A model generated the notes under the pieces. That model was not told the origin of the DNA. It made no database searches and saw nothing but the letters and a program-made list of their open reading frames with translations. Source: Cyclobacterium roseum (lineage in GTDB: Bacteria > Bacteroidota > Bacteroidia > Cytophagales > Cyclobacteriaceae). From it: a stretch of 64,000 nucleotides of DNA. This document shows, piece after piece, positions 1-8,661 of this stretch. The translations under genes and the position numbers were made by a program. Location of the stretch: positions 24,301 through 88,300 of the forward strand of contig NZ_WNKF01000021.1 in NCBI RefSeq assembly GCF_010119225.1. Direction: 5' to 3'. Each line of letters starts with the position of its first letter. Within the stretch, counting starts at the first letter, position 1.

Positions 1-1554
1 GGACACATTAAAAATTCAAACGATTATTTTCTAGCCAGTAAAGCATTGCCCTGGTGGGCGGTGGGCGCTTCCCTGATCGCTTCCAATATCTCTGCAGAGC
101 AGTTTATTGGCATGTCAGGATCTGGATTTGCGCTTGGGCTCGCAATATCTACCTACGAGTGGATGGCAGCTGCCACGCTGATAATCGTCGCCATTTTCTT
201 TTTACCGATTTACCTCAAAGAAGGCATCAGCACCATGCCGCAGTTTCTGCTGCGCCGATATGATTCCCGGGTAAGAACGGTCATGGCCGTCTTTTGGCTT
301 TTGGTGTATGTTTTTGTAAACCTGACCTCCGTGCTTTACCTGGGAGCTCTAAGCCTGGAAACCATCCTGGGTGTCCCGCTGGTATACGGAATTGCCGGCC
401 TTGCCGTATTTGCCATGCTATATTCCATCTATGGGGGATTAAAGGCAGTGGCCTGGACAGATGTGGTTCAGGTTTTCTTTTTGATCTTGGGTGGTCTGGC
501 AACTACCTACCTGGCCTTGTCCATTGTGGGATCAGGCGATGTACTGGCAGGTTTTGCATCCCTGCTTCAGGAGGCCCCCTCCCACTTTCAAATGATCATT
601 AATGAAGGTGAAATGATGATTCCGGATGGTTCTGGAGGAGAAAGAGATGCGTATATGGACCTTCCCGGTATCAGTGTTCTCATTGGGGGTATGTGGGTTA
701 TTAATCTAAATTACTGGGGGTTTAACCAATACATTACCCAGCGGGCACTCGCAGCCAAATCGCTTAATGAAGCGCAAAAAGGAATGGTTTTCGCCGGATT
801 CTTGAAATTATTGATGCCACTGATTGTGGTAATCCCGGGTATTGCTGCCTTTGTTATCGTCAATCAGGGCTTAGATGCTACTTTCATAGAATCCATGACC
901 GATCCGGATTCGGGTATTATAAAATCGGACCGGGCGTATCCTACCTTGCTACAACTCTTGCCTTCAGGGTTGAAGGGACTTGCTTTTGCAGCGTTGACGG
1001 CTGCCATCGTGTCATCGCTCGCTTCCATGGCCAATAGTACTTCAACGATATTTACCCTGGATATCTATAAGACCTTTTTAGATGAAAAAGCCTCGGAAAA
1101 TAAGCAAGTGCGGGTAGGAAGAATTACCGCAATTGTTGCTTTTATTGTTGCAGCCATCGTCGCACCGGCATTGAGCGAATTGGACCAGGCGTTTCAGTAC
1201 ATTCAGGAATACACGGGATTTGTTTCTCCCGGCGTATTTGCCATCTTCATTTTTGGTTTTTTCTGGAAAAAAACTACTTCCAATGCCGCACTTACGGCTG
1301 CAGCATTGACAATTCCGCTATCGACAGCCTTCAAATTCCTGACTCCGAGCCTTCCCTTTATCGACCGGATGGGGGTGGTTTTCCTTATCATTTCCGCTTT
1401 GATTATCGGAATCAGTTTGTTTGAAGGCAAAGGCAAAGACCATCCGAAGGGAATTGAAATCACAAAAGATCTTTTTGTTACCAGTACAAAATTTAAGATC
1501 GGTGCCATTTTAATTTCGGGAATCATTGCTGCCCTCTACATAGTATTCTGGTAA
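1..1554 (+). CDS. Sodium:solute symporter (SSS family), 5' truncated by window edge
   Basis: Inner-membrane Na+/solute cotransporter of the SSS (SGLT-like) family. The position next to xylB and xylA makes xylose the likely substrate; this is inference from context. The frame is open from base 1 and reads through a DYFLASK segment before the first in-frame start-like codon (TTG at 46), so the real start lies upstream and only a short N-terminal part, probably the first membrane segment, is missing. Visible signatures are the SSS-type segment ASNISAEQFIGMSG just after the edge, a run of about a dozen hydrophobic helices, and a TAAIVSSLASMANS segment near residue 330 that matches the conserved Na+-site helix of the family. 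The stop is 22 bases before xylB, so the two are probably cotranscribed. Confidence 0.9.
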   Translation, partial: GHIKNSNDYFLASKALPWWAVGASLIASNISAEQFIGMSGSGFALGLAISTYEWMAAATLIIVAIFFLPIYLKEGISTMPQFLLRRYDSRVRTVMAVFWLLVYVFVNLTSVLYLGALSLETILGVPLVYGIAGLAVFAMLYSIYGGLKAVAWTDVVQVFFLILGGLATTYLALSIVGSGDVLAGFASLLQEAPSHFQMIINEGEMMIPDGSGGERDAYMDLPGISVLIGGMWVINLNYWGFNQYITQRALAAKSLNEAQKGMVFAGFLKLLMPLIVVIPGIAAFVIVNQGLDATFIESMTDPDSGIIKSDRAYPTLLQLLPSGLKGLAFAALTAAIVSSLASMANSTSTIFTLDIYKTFLDEKASENKQVRVGRITAIVAFIVAAIVAPALSELDQAFQYIQEYTGFVSPGVFAIFIFGFFWKKTTSNAALTAAALTIPLSTAFKFLTPSLPFIDRMGVVFLIISALIIGISLFEGKGKDHPKGIEITKDLFVTSTKFKIGAILISGIIAALYIVFW

Positions 1555-1576
1555 TTCAAAAAAAGTATACACTTTC

Positions 1577-3067
1577 ATGAGACGACTACTGATTGGATAT
1601 GACGTGGGAAGTTCTTCGGTTAAAACTACCCTGCTGGATGCGGATTCTGGCAAAGTGGTGGCTTCAGAAGGATTACCCAAAGAAGAAATGAACATCGATG
1701 CACCTCAGCCGGACATGGCCGAACAGGATCCGGAGCTTTGGTGGAAATACATTCGGGCTACGACCCAGGAAGTACTCCGAAAAGCCGATGTAAAAACAGG
1801 CGAAATGAAAGGAATCGGTATTTCCTACCAGATGCACGGTCTGGTGTTGGTGGATAAAAACTTTTCAGTGATCCGTCCCGCCATTATCTGGTGCGACAGT
1901 AGGGCCGTAGCGATTGGAAGAAAGGCTTTTCAGGAAATGGGAGAGGATTACTGCTTGAAGCACCTGTTGAATTCCCCAGGAAATTTCACCGCGTCCAAGC
2001 TCAAGTGGGTGAAAGAGAACGAACCGGCAGCGTATTCCAACATCCACAAAATAATGCTTCCGGGAGACTTCATTGCCATGAAGCTCACCAATGAAATCCT
2101 AACCTCCGAAACCGGATTATCGGAGGGCGTGTTCTGGGATTTCATAGAAAACGATGTTTCAGGCCAGCTGTTGAGCCACTACGGAATTGATAAATCGCTT
2201 TTGCCAGAGGCCGTTCCTTCCTTTGGAATCCAAGGGAAGGTGTCGGAATCCGCTGCCCGTGAATTAGGGCTGGAGCCGGGCATTCCGGTCACCTACCGGG
2301 CCGGCGATCAGCCGAATAATGCCTTTTCGTTAAATGTGCTGGAAGAAGGTGAATTGGCGACGACAGCAGGAACCTCGGGAACCGTGTATGGGGTCAGCTC
2401 TCGTCCGGTATTTGATCCCCATTCCAGGGTAAACACCTTTGTTCATGTGAATCACCGGTCTGATGATCCCCGGTACGGAGTGTTACTATGTGTCAACGGA
2501 ACCGGTATTTTGAATAGTTGGCTTAAAAAGCTCTTGGGAGGAAGCCAATACAGCTACGAGCAAATGAACCAACTTGCAGCAGAGGTCCCCATTGGTTCGG
2601 AAGGCTTGAGTTTCATTCCTTTTGGTAACGGGGCAGAACGAATCATGCAGAACCAACAGGTGGGGGCGCATCTGTCCCGGCTAAATTTACTGAAGCATGA
2701 CCACAGACATGTGCTGCGTGCCGGGCAAGAAGGAATCGTATCCGCCCTTACCTATGGGTTTCAAATCATGAAAGACATGGGGCTCAACCTAAAAACGGTG
2801 AAAGCAGGGAAAGCCAACATGTTTTTGAGCCCCCTTTTTAGGGAAGCTTTTGTGAATATGAATGAGGTTTCCTTGGAATTGTACGATACCGATGGAGCCC
2901 AGGGGGCCGCAAGGGGAGCAGGTATTGGAGCCGGAATTTACGCCGGTCCGAGAGAAGCTTTTGAGGGACTGGAGCGAATTCAGGTATTGGATCCGGAGAT
3001 GGAAAAAATCAAGGCTTACCAGGATGTCTACCAGCAATGGGAAAGCAACCTCAATCAAGTGAAATAA
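1577..3067 (+). CDS. xylB: Xylulokinase (FGGY family)
   Basis: Phosphorylates D-xylulose to xylulose 5-phosphate with ATP in the cytoplasm, the step after xylose isomerase. At 496 residues it has normal FGGY length. The N-terminal nucleotide-binding segment carries GYDVGSSSVK (about residues 8-17). GISYQMHGLV (about 79-88) and IWCDSRA (about 103-109) are typical xylulokinase substrate-domain motifs, and TAGTSGTVYG (about 261-270) is the phosphate-binding loop of the second domain. The ATG start is 22 bases after the symporter stop and the gene ends 39 bases before xylA, giving a transporter-kinase-isomerase operon. Other FGGY kinases are hard to separate by eye, but the adjacent xylA makes the assignment strong. 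Confidence 0.93.
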   Translation: MRRLLIGYDVGSSSVKTTLLDADSGKVVASEGLPKEEMNIDAPQPDMAEQDPELWWKYIRATTQEVLRKADVKTGEMKGIGISYQMHGLVLVDKNFSVIRPAIIWCDSRAVAIGRKAFQEMGEDYCLKHLLNSPGNFTASKLKWVKENEPAAYSNIHKIMLPGDFIAMKLTNEILTSETGLSEGVFWDFIENDVSGQLLSHYGIDKSLLPEAVPSFGIQGKVSESAARELGLEPGIPVTYRAGDQPNNAFSLNVLEEGELATTAGTSGTVYGVSSRPVFDPHSRVNTFVHVNHRSDDPRYGVLLCVNGTGILNSWLKKLLGGSQYSYEQMNQLAAEVPIGSEGLSFIPFGNGAERIMQNQQVGAHLSRLNLLKHDHRHVLRAGQEGIVSALTYGFQIMKDMGLNLKTVKAGKANMFLSPLFREAFVNMNEVSLELYDTDGAQGAARGAGIGAGIYAGPREAFEGLERIQVLDPEMEKIKAYQDVYQQWESNLNQVK

Positions 3068-3072
3068 ATTAA

Positions 3073-3104
3073 TTACAATTGTAAATACCTTAACTAATCG
3101 ATTA
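3073..3104. promoter_or_regulatory. Two perfect palindromes in the xylB-xylA gap
   Basis: The 39-base gap between xylB and xylA holds TTACAATTGTAA (3073-3084) and TAATCGATTA (3095-3104), the second ending two bases before the xylA ATG. The second shares the AA-n-CG-n-TT core of LacI-family operators and resembles the palindrome upstream of the LacI gene at 7049. They could be operators or could affect translation of xylA. In such AT-rich sequence chance palindromes of 10-12 bases are possible. Confidence 0.35.
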
Positions 3105-3106
3105 CC

Positions 3107-4420
3107 ATGTCAAAATCATATTTCCCAACTATCGGTAAAATCAAATTTGAGGGGCGGGATTCTAAAAATCCGCTGGCTTTCCGGTTTTATGACGAAAACC
3201 GGATCATTCAAGGAAAAACCATGAAAGACCACTTTCGGTTTGCGATTGCTTATTGGCATAGCTTCTGCGGCACAGGAAACGATCCTTTTGGTCCGGGCAC
3301 CCTGGTGCGGGAATGGGACAAAGCATCTGACCCGATTCAGCGAGCAAAGGATAAAATGGACGCTGCCTTTGAGTTCATCAGTAAAATAGGTGCTCCTTTT
3401 TATTGTTTTCACGATGTGGATTTGATAGATGAAGGGGAAGATATTGCTACCTATGAAAAGCACATGCAGGCCATAGTGGAATATGCAAAACAAAAGCAGC
3501 AGGAGACAGGCATCAAACTGCTTTGGGGTACGGCCAATGTGTTTAGCAACCCCCGCTACATGAACGGTGCTGCTACCAATCCTGATTTCAACGTTTTGAC
3601 CAGGGCGGCCACGCAGGTCAAAAATGCCATTGATGCCACCATCGCTCTTGGCGGCGAGAATTACGTTTTCTGGGGAGGAAGAGAAGGGTACATGTCCCTT
3701 CTGAATACCGATATGAAGCGGGAAACAGAGCACCTGGCACAATTCCTCAGCATGGCAAGGGATTATGGCAGAAAGCAAGGATTTAAGGGTACATTCCTGA
3801 TCGAACCAAAGCCCATGGAGCCCACCAAGCATCAATACGACTACGATGCAGCAACAGTCGTAGGATTTTTGAGGCACTACGGACTGGATAAAGATTTCAA
3901 ATTAAACCTTGAAGTGAATCATGCCACCCTGGCTGGACACACCTTTCAGCATGAGTTGCAAGTTGCTCAGGATGCCGGTTTGTTGGGCAGCATAGATGCC
4001 AACAGGGGAGATTATCAAAATGGATGGGACACCGACCAGTTTGCCATCAATCTTCAGGAACTGACCGAAGCCATGCTGGTATTGTTACAGGGGCCTGGAT
4101 TCACTACCGGAGGGGTAAATTTTGATGCCAAAATCAGGCGAAATTCCACCGACCTGGACGATCTGGTTCACGCCCATGTAGGAAGCATGGATGCATTTGC
4201 CAGAAGTTTACTCATTGCCACTGATATCATGGAAAAATCCGATTATCAATTGCTCCGCAAAAGAAGGTATGCTTCCTACGACGGTGGTAAGGGAAAGGAT
4301 TTTGAAGAAGGAAAACTCAGTCTGGAAGATCTGAGATCCCATGCATTGGAAATCGGTGAGCCAGAGATGATCAGTGGGAAACAAGAGATGTACGAAAATA
4401 TCCTCAATCAGTACATATAA
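3107..4420 (+). CDS. xylA: Xylose isomerase
   Basis: Converts D-xylose to D-xylulose in the cytoplasm using two divalent metal ions. At 437 residues it matches the long (class II) isomerases of Bacteroidota. Catalytic and metal-binding motifs are all visible: FHDVD (His102, Asp105), VFWGGREGY (about 186-194), the [15 protein letters not shown] block (about 230-244) with the metal glutamate and the catalytic-type lysine, [12 protein letters not shown] (about 266-277), and the DANRGD segment (about 299-304) with metal-binding aspartates. ATG start, last gene of the operon, followed 26 bases later by a strong terminator. No defect is visible. Confidence 0.97.
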   Translation: MSKSYFPTIGKIKFEGRDSKNPLAFRFYDENRIIQGKTMKDHFRFAIAYWHSFCGTGNDPFGPGTLVREWDKASDPIQRAKDKMDAAFEFISKIGAPFYCFHDVDLIDEGEDIATYEKHMQAIVEYAKQKQQETGIKLLWGTANVFSNPRYMNGAATNPDFNVLTRAATQVKNAIDATIALGGENYVFWGGREGYMSLLNTDMKRETEHLAQFLSMARDYGRKQGFKGTFLIEPKPMEPTKHQYDYDAATVVGFLRHYGLDKDFKLNLEVNHATLAGHTFQHELQVAQDAGLLGSIDANRGDYQNGWDTDQFAINLQELTEAMLVLLQGPGFTTGGVNFDAKIRRNSTDLDDLVHAHVGSMDAFARSLLIATDIMEKSDYQLLRKRRYASYDGGKGKDFEEGKLSLEDLRSHALEIGEPEMISGKQEMYENILNQYI

Positions 4421-4445
4421 TACGTAAAAACCATATAAATAGTAA

Positions 4446-4486
4446 AACCAAAAACGGCTTCTTTAGATGAGAAGCCGTTTTTGGTT
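4446..4486. terminator. Bidirectional terminator between xylA and uxaB
   Basis: A perfect 17-bp stem, AACCAAAAACGGCTTCT (4446-4462) with AGAAGCCGTTTTTGGTT (4470-4486), and a 7-base loop. The stem is A-rich at its 5' foot and T-rich at its 3' foot on both strands, and it lies between convergent genes ending at 4420 (+) and 4492 (-), so it can serve both. Confidence 0.92.
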
Positions 4487-4491
4487 GTCCT

Positions 4492-5901
4492 TTATTCCTG
4501 GGCTAGCAAGGCATTTATTTCCTTGATCAGGACTTCGCTGAGCCCTGGAACCAGATTCAGGTCCTCGTCCCAAAAATCAATTCTGGAAAGTACACTGCCA
4601 ACCAGGTCTTCCGTCGTTTTGATCTTCCATAATTGATCGAAATAATGCAGGTTTTCCTCCTTATCCCGCAGGGGAATGGGTTCTCCTTTGTAATGACCCC
4701 GGTAGAAAACCAGCAGTGCAGCAAAGGCTTTACACAGGTTCGAAGGCAACCGATCCTTTTTTTGGATATACTCCAACAGCGAGGGGAGCACCCGTACCTT
4801 CCATTTGGCGATGGAATTCAAGGATATGTCCATCAGCTTGTGTTTGATAAACGGATTTCTGAATCGATCCAGCACATCGGCAGCAAAAGGTTCTAACAGT
4901 TCGGGAGACAAATCCATGGAAGGGATGATTTCTTCAAAAATGGTTTTCTCCACAAATTCACTGGTTTCGGAGTCGTCCATCGCTTCCTTGACTAAACGCT
5001 GTCCATTTAGATAAGCTACCGGTACCATACTGGTATGGGCACCGTTTAATATCCTTACTTTCCGTGTGCGGAAAGGACTTAAATCGTCTACAAATTTCAC
5101 ATTCAGTCCCAGTTTCGCTACCGGAAAAGCCTCTGGAAGCCATTCGGGTCCTTCTATGGCCCAAAAGTGAAATGGCTCGGCTATAACCAGCTGCTCGTCT
5201 CTAAACCCAAGTTGCTGCTGGATTTTTGGGGCTGTCTCTACCGGGAATCCGGGCACGATACGATCCACCAAGGTATTGCAAAAAGAATTATACTTCACCA
5301 GCCAATCTTCAAAAGAACCGGGAAGGTTCCAAAGATTGGCATACCTGAGGACGTTTTCTTTGAGTTTATCTCCGTTGGATTCCACCAGTTCACAAGGAAG
5401 GATTACCAGTCCTTTCTCAGGGTCTCCGTTAAAATGAGTAAAACGCTGGTAGAGCATTGCTGCCAGTTTTCCGGGAAAAGCATCGGGGGTCAGCGTGCGG
5501 TCCATGTCTTTTTCTTCAAAATAAATCCCAGCTTCGGTAGTATTGGAAAAGACAAACTCCAATTCCGGCTCGTTACCCAACGCCAAAAATGCGGGGTAAT
5601 CGATATAAGGGTTAATAGCCCCCCTGACGCATTGAATCAACCGGTCTTCTTCGACGGTTTGGCCTTTTTGGAAGCCCCTTGTAAGCAGGTGATACAGGCC
5701 ACCCTGGGCATTGATCCCGGCGGCCGGTTGGCGACTGTGTACCTGTACCATTTGAATGTCACCATTAAAATCCGTTTTCTCATTCAGCAGGTCCACCATC
5801 CAATCGGCGAATCCCCTCAAAAAATTTCCGGTACCAAACTGGACTATTTTTAACGGTCTGCTTTGGTCGGAGGGAATGTTTTTTCTGTGTAAAGGTTTCA
5901 T
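4492..5901 (-). CDS. uxaB: Tagaturonate reductase (altronate oxidoreductase)
   Basis: NAD-dependent interconversion of D-tagaturonate and D-altronate in the galacturonate degradation route, in the cytoplasm. At 469 residues it belongs to the long-chain mannitol dehydrogenase family. The N-terminal nucleotide-binding segment reads IVQFGTGNFLRGFADW (about residues 19-34), followed by DLLNEKTDFN and FSNTTEAGI, all close to the UxaB pattern rather than to mannitol dehydrogenase or fructuronate reductase. The family catalytic Lys-Asn-His signature is present as KVRILNGAH (about 281-289). It lies 3 bases downstream of the LacI-type gene on the same strand and shares the terminator at 4446-4486 with xylA. 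No UxaA or UxaC is in the window. Confidence 0.88.
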   Translation of the reverse strand: MKPLHRKNIPSDQSRPLKIVQFGTGNFLRGFADWMVDLLNEKTDFNGDIQMVQVHSRQPAAGINAQGGLYHLLTRGFQKGQTVEEDRLIQCVRGAINPYIDYPAFLALGNEPELEFVFSNTTEAGIYFEEKDMDRTLTPDAFPGKLAAMLYQRFTHFNGDPEKGLVILPCELVESNGDKLKENVLRYANLWNLPGSFEDWLVKYNSFCNTLVDRIVPGFPVETAPKIQQQLGFRDEQLVIAEPFHFWAIEGPEWLPEAFPVAKLGLNVKFVDDLSPFRTRKVRILNGAHTSMVPVAYLNGQRLVKEAMDDSETSEFVEKTIFEEIIPSMDLSPELLEPFAADVLDRFRNPFIKHKLMDISLNSIAKWKVRVLPSLLEYIQKKDRLPSNLCKAFAALLVFYRGHYKGEPIPLRDKEENLHYFDQLWKIKTTEDLVGSVLSRIDFWDEDLNLVPGLSEVLIKEINALLAQE

Positions 5902-5904
5902 AAA

Positions 5905-6969
5905 TTATTCAGGATTAGTTGAGTTAGTATTAAGTTGGATATTTGGAATTCTGCTGGAGGAGGTACGAATGATCAGGTTCGCGTCCAGGACTTTTTTAAT
6001 CCTGGGTTTTGGTCTGGAATCTCCGTTGATCATTTCAAAAAACAGGGCGGCTGTATTTTCGCCGATGGAAATGGCTTTCTGATCGACTGTGCTCAGCGCA
6101 GGTTCAGTAAACTCCGTAAAGGGTTCATTGCTGAAACCAATCAGCCCCACTTCTTGTGGAATCCTTACCTGATTTTTTTTCAATTCCTGCAGGGCACCCA
6201 CAATGGCGTAATCACTTGCCGAAAAGATGGCATCAAACCCAAAACTCTGATCCAATAGAAATCGCGCACTATTCCTCCCCCCATCCAGTTGCATGTTGCT
6301 TTCTACTACCATCTTGGCATCAAAATGTATACCATTATCCAGCAATGCTTGCGTATATCCGCGTAACCTTTCCTGGTAAATTTTTATTTTCATATGGCTG
6401 GTAAAATGAGCAATGTGGCAGTATCCCTGTCGAATCAGATGGTTGGTAGCTTGATAGGCAGCGGCATAGTCGTCGATTATTACTTGATTCACTTCCAGTT
6501 CGTCCGTGGTTCTGTCAAAAAATACCAATGGAATCCCTTTTTGAATGACGGACTCAAAATGCGCAAATGAATGCGTGTTTTTTCCCAGGGAAACCATGAT
6601 CCCATCCACCCGGGCATCTAACAGGGCATCGATCGTTTCAACCTCTTTTTTATAATCATCATACGATTGGCTGATCATGACTTTGTAATCCCGGGCATTG
6701 GCATATTCTTCTATTCCACGGACGATGGAGGAGAAAAAATTCCGGTTGATGGTTGGAACAATAATGCCAATAAGCTTGCTTTTTCCGTGTCGGAGGGCCG
6801 CGGCAATTCGATTGGGCTTGTAATTGATCGCCCTGGCAGCTTCCAAAACCATTTTTTTTGTAGCAGGACTTATTCTGGGGTGATTGTTTAATGCCCGTGA
6901 AACGGTAGAGGCAGTGACACCCACCTCCATGGCGATGTCATGAATGGTAATTTTTTCTTTTTTTTTCAT
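5905..6969 (-). CDS. LacI-family transcriptional regulator
   Basis: DNA-binding sugar-responsive regulator, probably controlling uxaB and possibly nearby sugar genes. The start at 6969 (ATG, protein MKKKEKITIHDIA...) is preferred over the first in-frame ATG at 7053, because the 28 extra residues have no family counterpart and the helix-turn-helix (IHDIAMEVGVTASTVSRALN, about residues 8-27) should sit at the N-terminus. The periplasmic-binding-protein-like core follows from LIGIIVPTINRNFF to the C-terminus, giving about 354 residues, normal for the family. It is first in a two-gene operon with uxaB. A LacI-type operator palindrome (7049-7062) lies about 80 bases upstream, which suggests autoregulation. 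The effector is unknown; a uronate intermediate is a reasonable guess. Confidence 0.9.
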   Translation of the reverse strand: MKKKEKITIHDIAMEVGVTASTVSRALNNHPRISPATKKMVLEAARAINYKPNRIAAALRHGKSKLIGIIVPTINRNFFSSIVRGIEEYANARDYKVMISQSYDDYKKEVETIDALLDARVDGIMVSLGKNTHSFAHFESVIQKGIPLVFFDRTTDELEVNQVIIDDYAAAYQATNHLIRQGYCHIAHFTSHMKIKIYQERLRGYTQALLDNGIHFDAKMVVESNMQLDGGRNSARFLLDQSFGFDAIFSASDYAIVGALQELKKNQVRIPQEVGLIGFSNEPFTEFTEPALSTVDQKAISIGENTAALFFEMINGDSRPKPRIKKVLDANLIIRTSSSRIPNIQLNTNSTNPE

Positions 6970-6986
6970 TAGGAAGTCCAGGAAAC

Positions 6987-6994
6987 CAAAAATA
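6987..6994 (-). promoter_or_regulatory. Putative -7 promoter element for the lacI-type/uxaB operon
   Basis: On the minus strand this reads TATTTTTG, fitting the Bacteroidota -7 consensus TAnnTTTG, 17 bases before the chosen ATG. No good TTTG at -33 is seen, so the call is tentative. Confidence 0.35.
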
Positions 6995-7048
6995 GCAAAA
7001 CAGCCCTGAGACTGTTTAAAATGAATATTAAGGAAATAATCCAGCAAA

Positions 7049-7062
7049 TGCAATCGATTGCG
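7049..7062. promoter_or_regulatory. LacI-family operator-like palindrome
   Basis: TGCAATCGATTGCG contains a perfect 12-base palindrome (GCAATCGATTGC) and matches the general LacI-family operator pattern TGnAAnCGnTTnCA at all but the last base. It lies in the divergent region between the regulator (- from 6969) and the secreted oxidoreductase operon (+ from 7229), so it could control both. The 7063-7228 remainder is AT-rich and also has an inverted repeat TTTCCT-N11-AGGAAA (7120-7142). Confidence 0.55.
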
Positions 7063-7228
7063 CTATTATATGTTTTATTCTTTTGTTATATTCTTTATAT
7101 TTAATCCTTTATTAAACCGTTTCCTAATTCTTATTCAGGAAATGAAAGTGCCTATGCCGTGAGTACCATAGAAAGTACTGTGATAATTAATTTAATCTCA
7201 TTAAACTTTAATATTTAAAAATACACTT

Positions 7229-8641
7229 ATGAAATTCAATAGTAAATTTTGGTCACCTGTTGCAGCCTCAATTTTACTTTTATCCCTCTCATGTTCCAAC
7301 GAAAAAAATGTGGAAGAAGAAGTGAAAACCACCTTTAACGGAGAAGAAAACGAAATCAAGTTATTAACCTTAGACCCGGGACATTTTCATGCCCACCTGG
7401 TAAAAAAATCCATGTACGAGCAGGTCGATCCAAAAGTACATGTTTACGCCCCAGGCGGCCCGGAGTTGGAGGCTTACCTGCAAGCCATAGAAAGTTACAA
7501 TACCCGGGAAGAAAACCCTACCAATTGGCAATTGGAAGTATACACGGGGGATGATTTCCTGGAAAAAATGATCCGGGAAAAGAAGGGAAATGTAATGGTG
7601 ACAGCCGGTAATAACCGGGAAAAGACCGCAAATATCAAGGCGACCGTAGATGCTGGTTTTCATGTGTTGGCAGACAAGCCCATGGCCATTGATGTTGCCG
7701 GGTTTGAATTGCTCAAAGAAGCGTTCGCCTCGGCCAGTGAAAACAACGTGTTGCTCTATGATATTATGACCGAACGGTTTGAAATTTCGACCATTCTTCA
7801 ACGGGAATTTTCCATGATTCCGGAGGTATTCGGCACCTTGGTGGAAGGAAGCCTGGAAGACCCAGCGATCACCAAAGAAAGTGTGCATCATTTTTACAAG
7901 CAGGTTTCCGGCAAGCCGCTGATTCGACCCGCCTGGTTTTACGACGTGAGCCAGCAGGGAAATGGAATAGTGGACGTAACTACCCACCTGGTAGACTTAG
8001 TACAATGGGAAAGTTTTCCCGAAACGGTTATTAATTATGAGACCGATATTGAAATGCTTGAGGCCAGAAGATGGACGACGGACCTGAGCATGGAACAGTT
8101 TTCACGTTCCACAGGTTTGGACGCGTACCCGGATTACTTGCAAGGGGTGGTAGAAAACGACACCTTAAAAGTGTATGGAAACGGGGAGATAAACTATAAG
8201 ATTAATGGAATTCATGCCAAGGTATCTGTAATCTGGAATTACATCGCACCCGAAGGGTCTGCCGATACCCATTATTCCATTATGAGAGGAACCAAATCTA
8301 ATCTGGTGATCCGGCAGGATGCGGAAGAAAATTACACACCTGAGTTATATCTGGAACCGGTGGAAGGAGTGGATCCGGAAGCATTTGAAACGACGGTTCA
8401 GGAGCAGGTCAGCAACCTGTCCGGTAAGTTCAGCGGGCTCGATGTAGTGAAGGTAGAAGGGAAAAATTCCTGGCGAATAGTCATTCCACAGCCATTCAGG
8501 ACGAGTCATGAAGATCATTTCAGGGAGGTAACGGAAGCGTACATCCAATACCTCACCGAGGGGAAATTGCCCGATTGGGAAGTTCCTAACATGCTGGCAA
8601 AATACTATGTCACCACCAGAGGGCTTGAATTGGCTCAATAA
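7229..8641 (+). CDS. Secreted lipoprotein Gfo/Idh/MocA-type oxidoreductase
   Basis: Predicted NAD(P)-dependent sugar oxidoreductase exported as a lipoprotein. The N-terminus is a lipoprotein signal ending in LLSLSCS (Cys at about residue 22). A Rossmann-like domain follows (ITLLTLDPGHFHAH-type start, VMVTAGNN, and ADKPMAID at about 146-153, the family EKP lysine motif with D for E). A long C-terminal domain (about 230-470) matches the putative oxidoreductase C-terminal type. The usual GxGxxG is replaced by a DPGHFHAH segment, so cofactor binding may differ from standard Gfo/Idh enzymes. It is first of five closely spaced + genes ending at the terminator at 13439. The substrate is unknown; a periplasmic sugar or sugar acid is likely. 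Confidence 0.78.
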   Translation: MKFNSKFWSPVAASILLLSLSCSNEKNVEEEVKTTFNGEENEIKLLTLDPGHFHAHLVKKSMYEQVDPKVHVYAPGGPELEAYLQAIESYNTREENPTNWQLEVYTGDDFLEKMIREKKGNVMVTAGNNREKTANIKATVDAGFHVLADKPMAIDVAGFELLKEAFASASENNVLLYDIMTERFEISTILQREFSMIPEVFGTLVEGSLEDPAITKESVHHFYKQVSGKPLIRPAWFYDVSQQGNGIVDVTTHLVDLVQWESFPETVINYETDIEMLEARRWTTDLSMEQFSRSTGLDAYPDYLQGVVENDTLKVYGNGEINYKINGIHAKVSVIWNYIAPEGSADTHYSIMRGTKSNLVIRQDAEENYTPELYLEPVEGVDPEAFETTVQEQVSNLSGKFSGLDVVKVEGKNSWRIVIPQPFRTSHEDHFREVTEAYIQYLTEGKLPDWEVPNMLAKYYVTTRGLELAQ

Positions 8642-8661
8642 ATTGCAGTAGCAATCTGTAC

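Noticed and set aside
3116..3877. 253-codon minus-strand frame inside xylA
   Set aside because: Antisense shadow of xylose isomerase, with no domain-like sequence.
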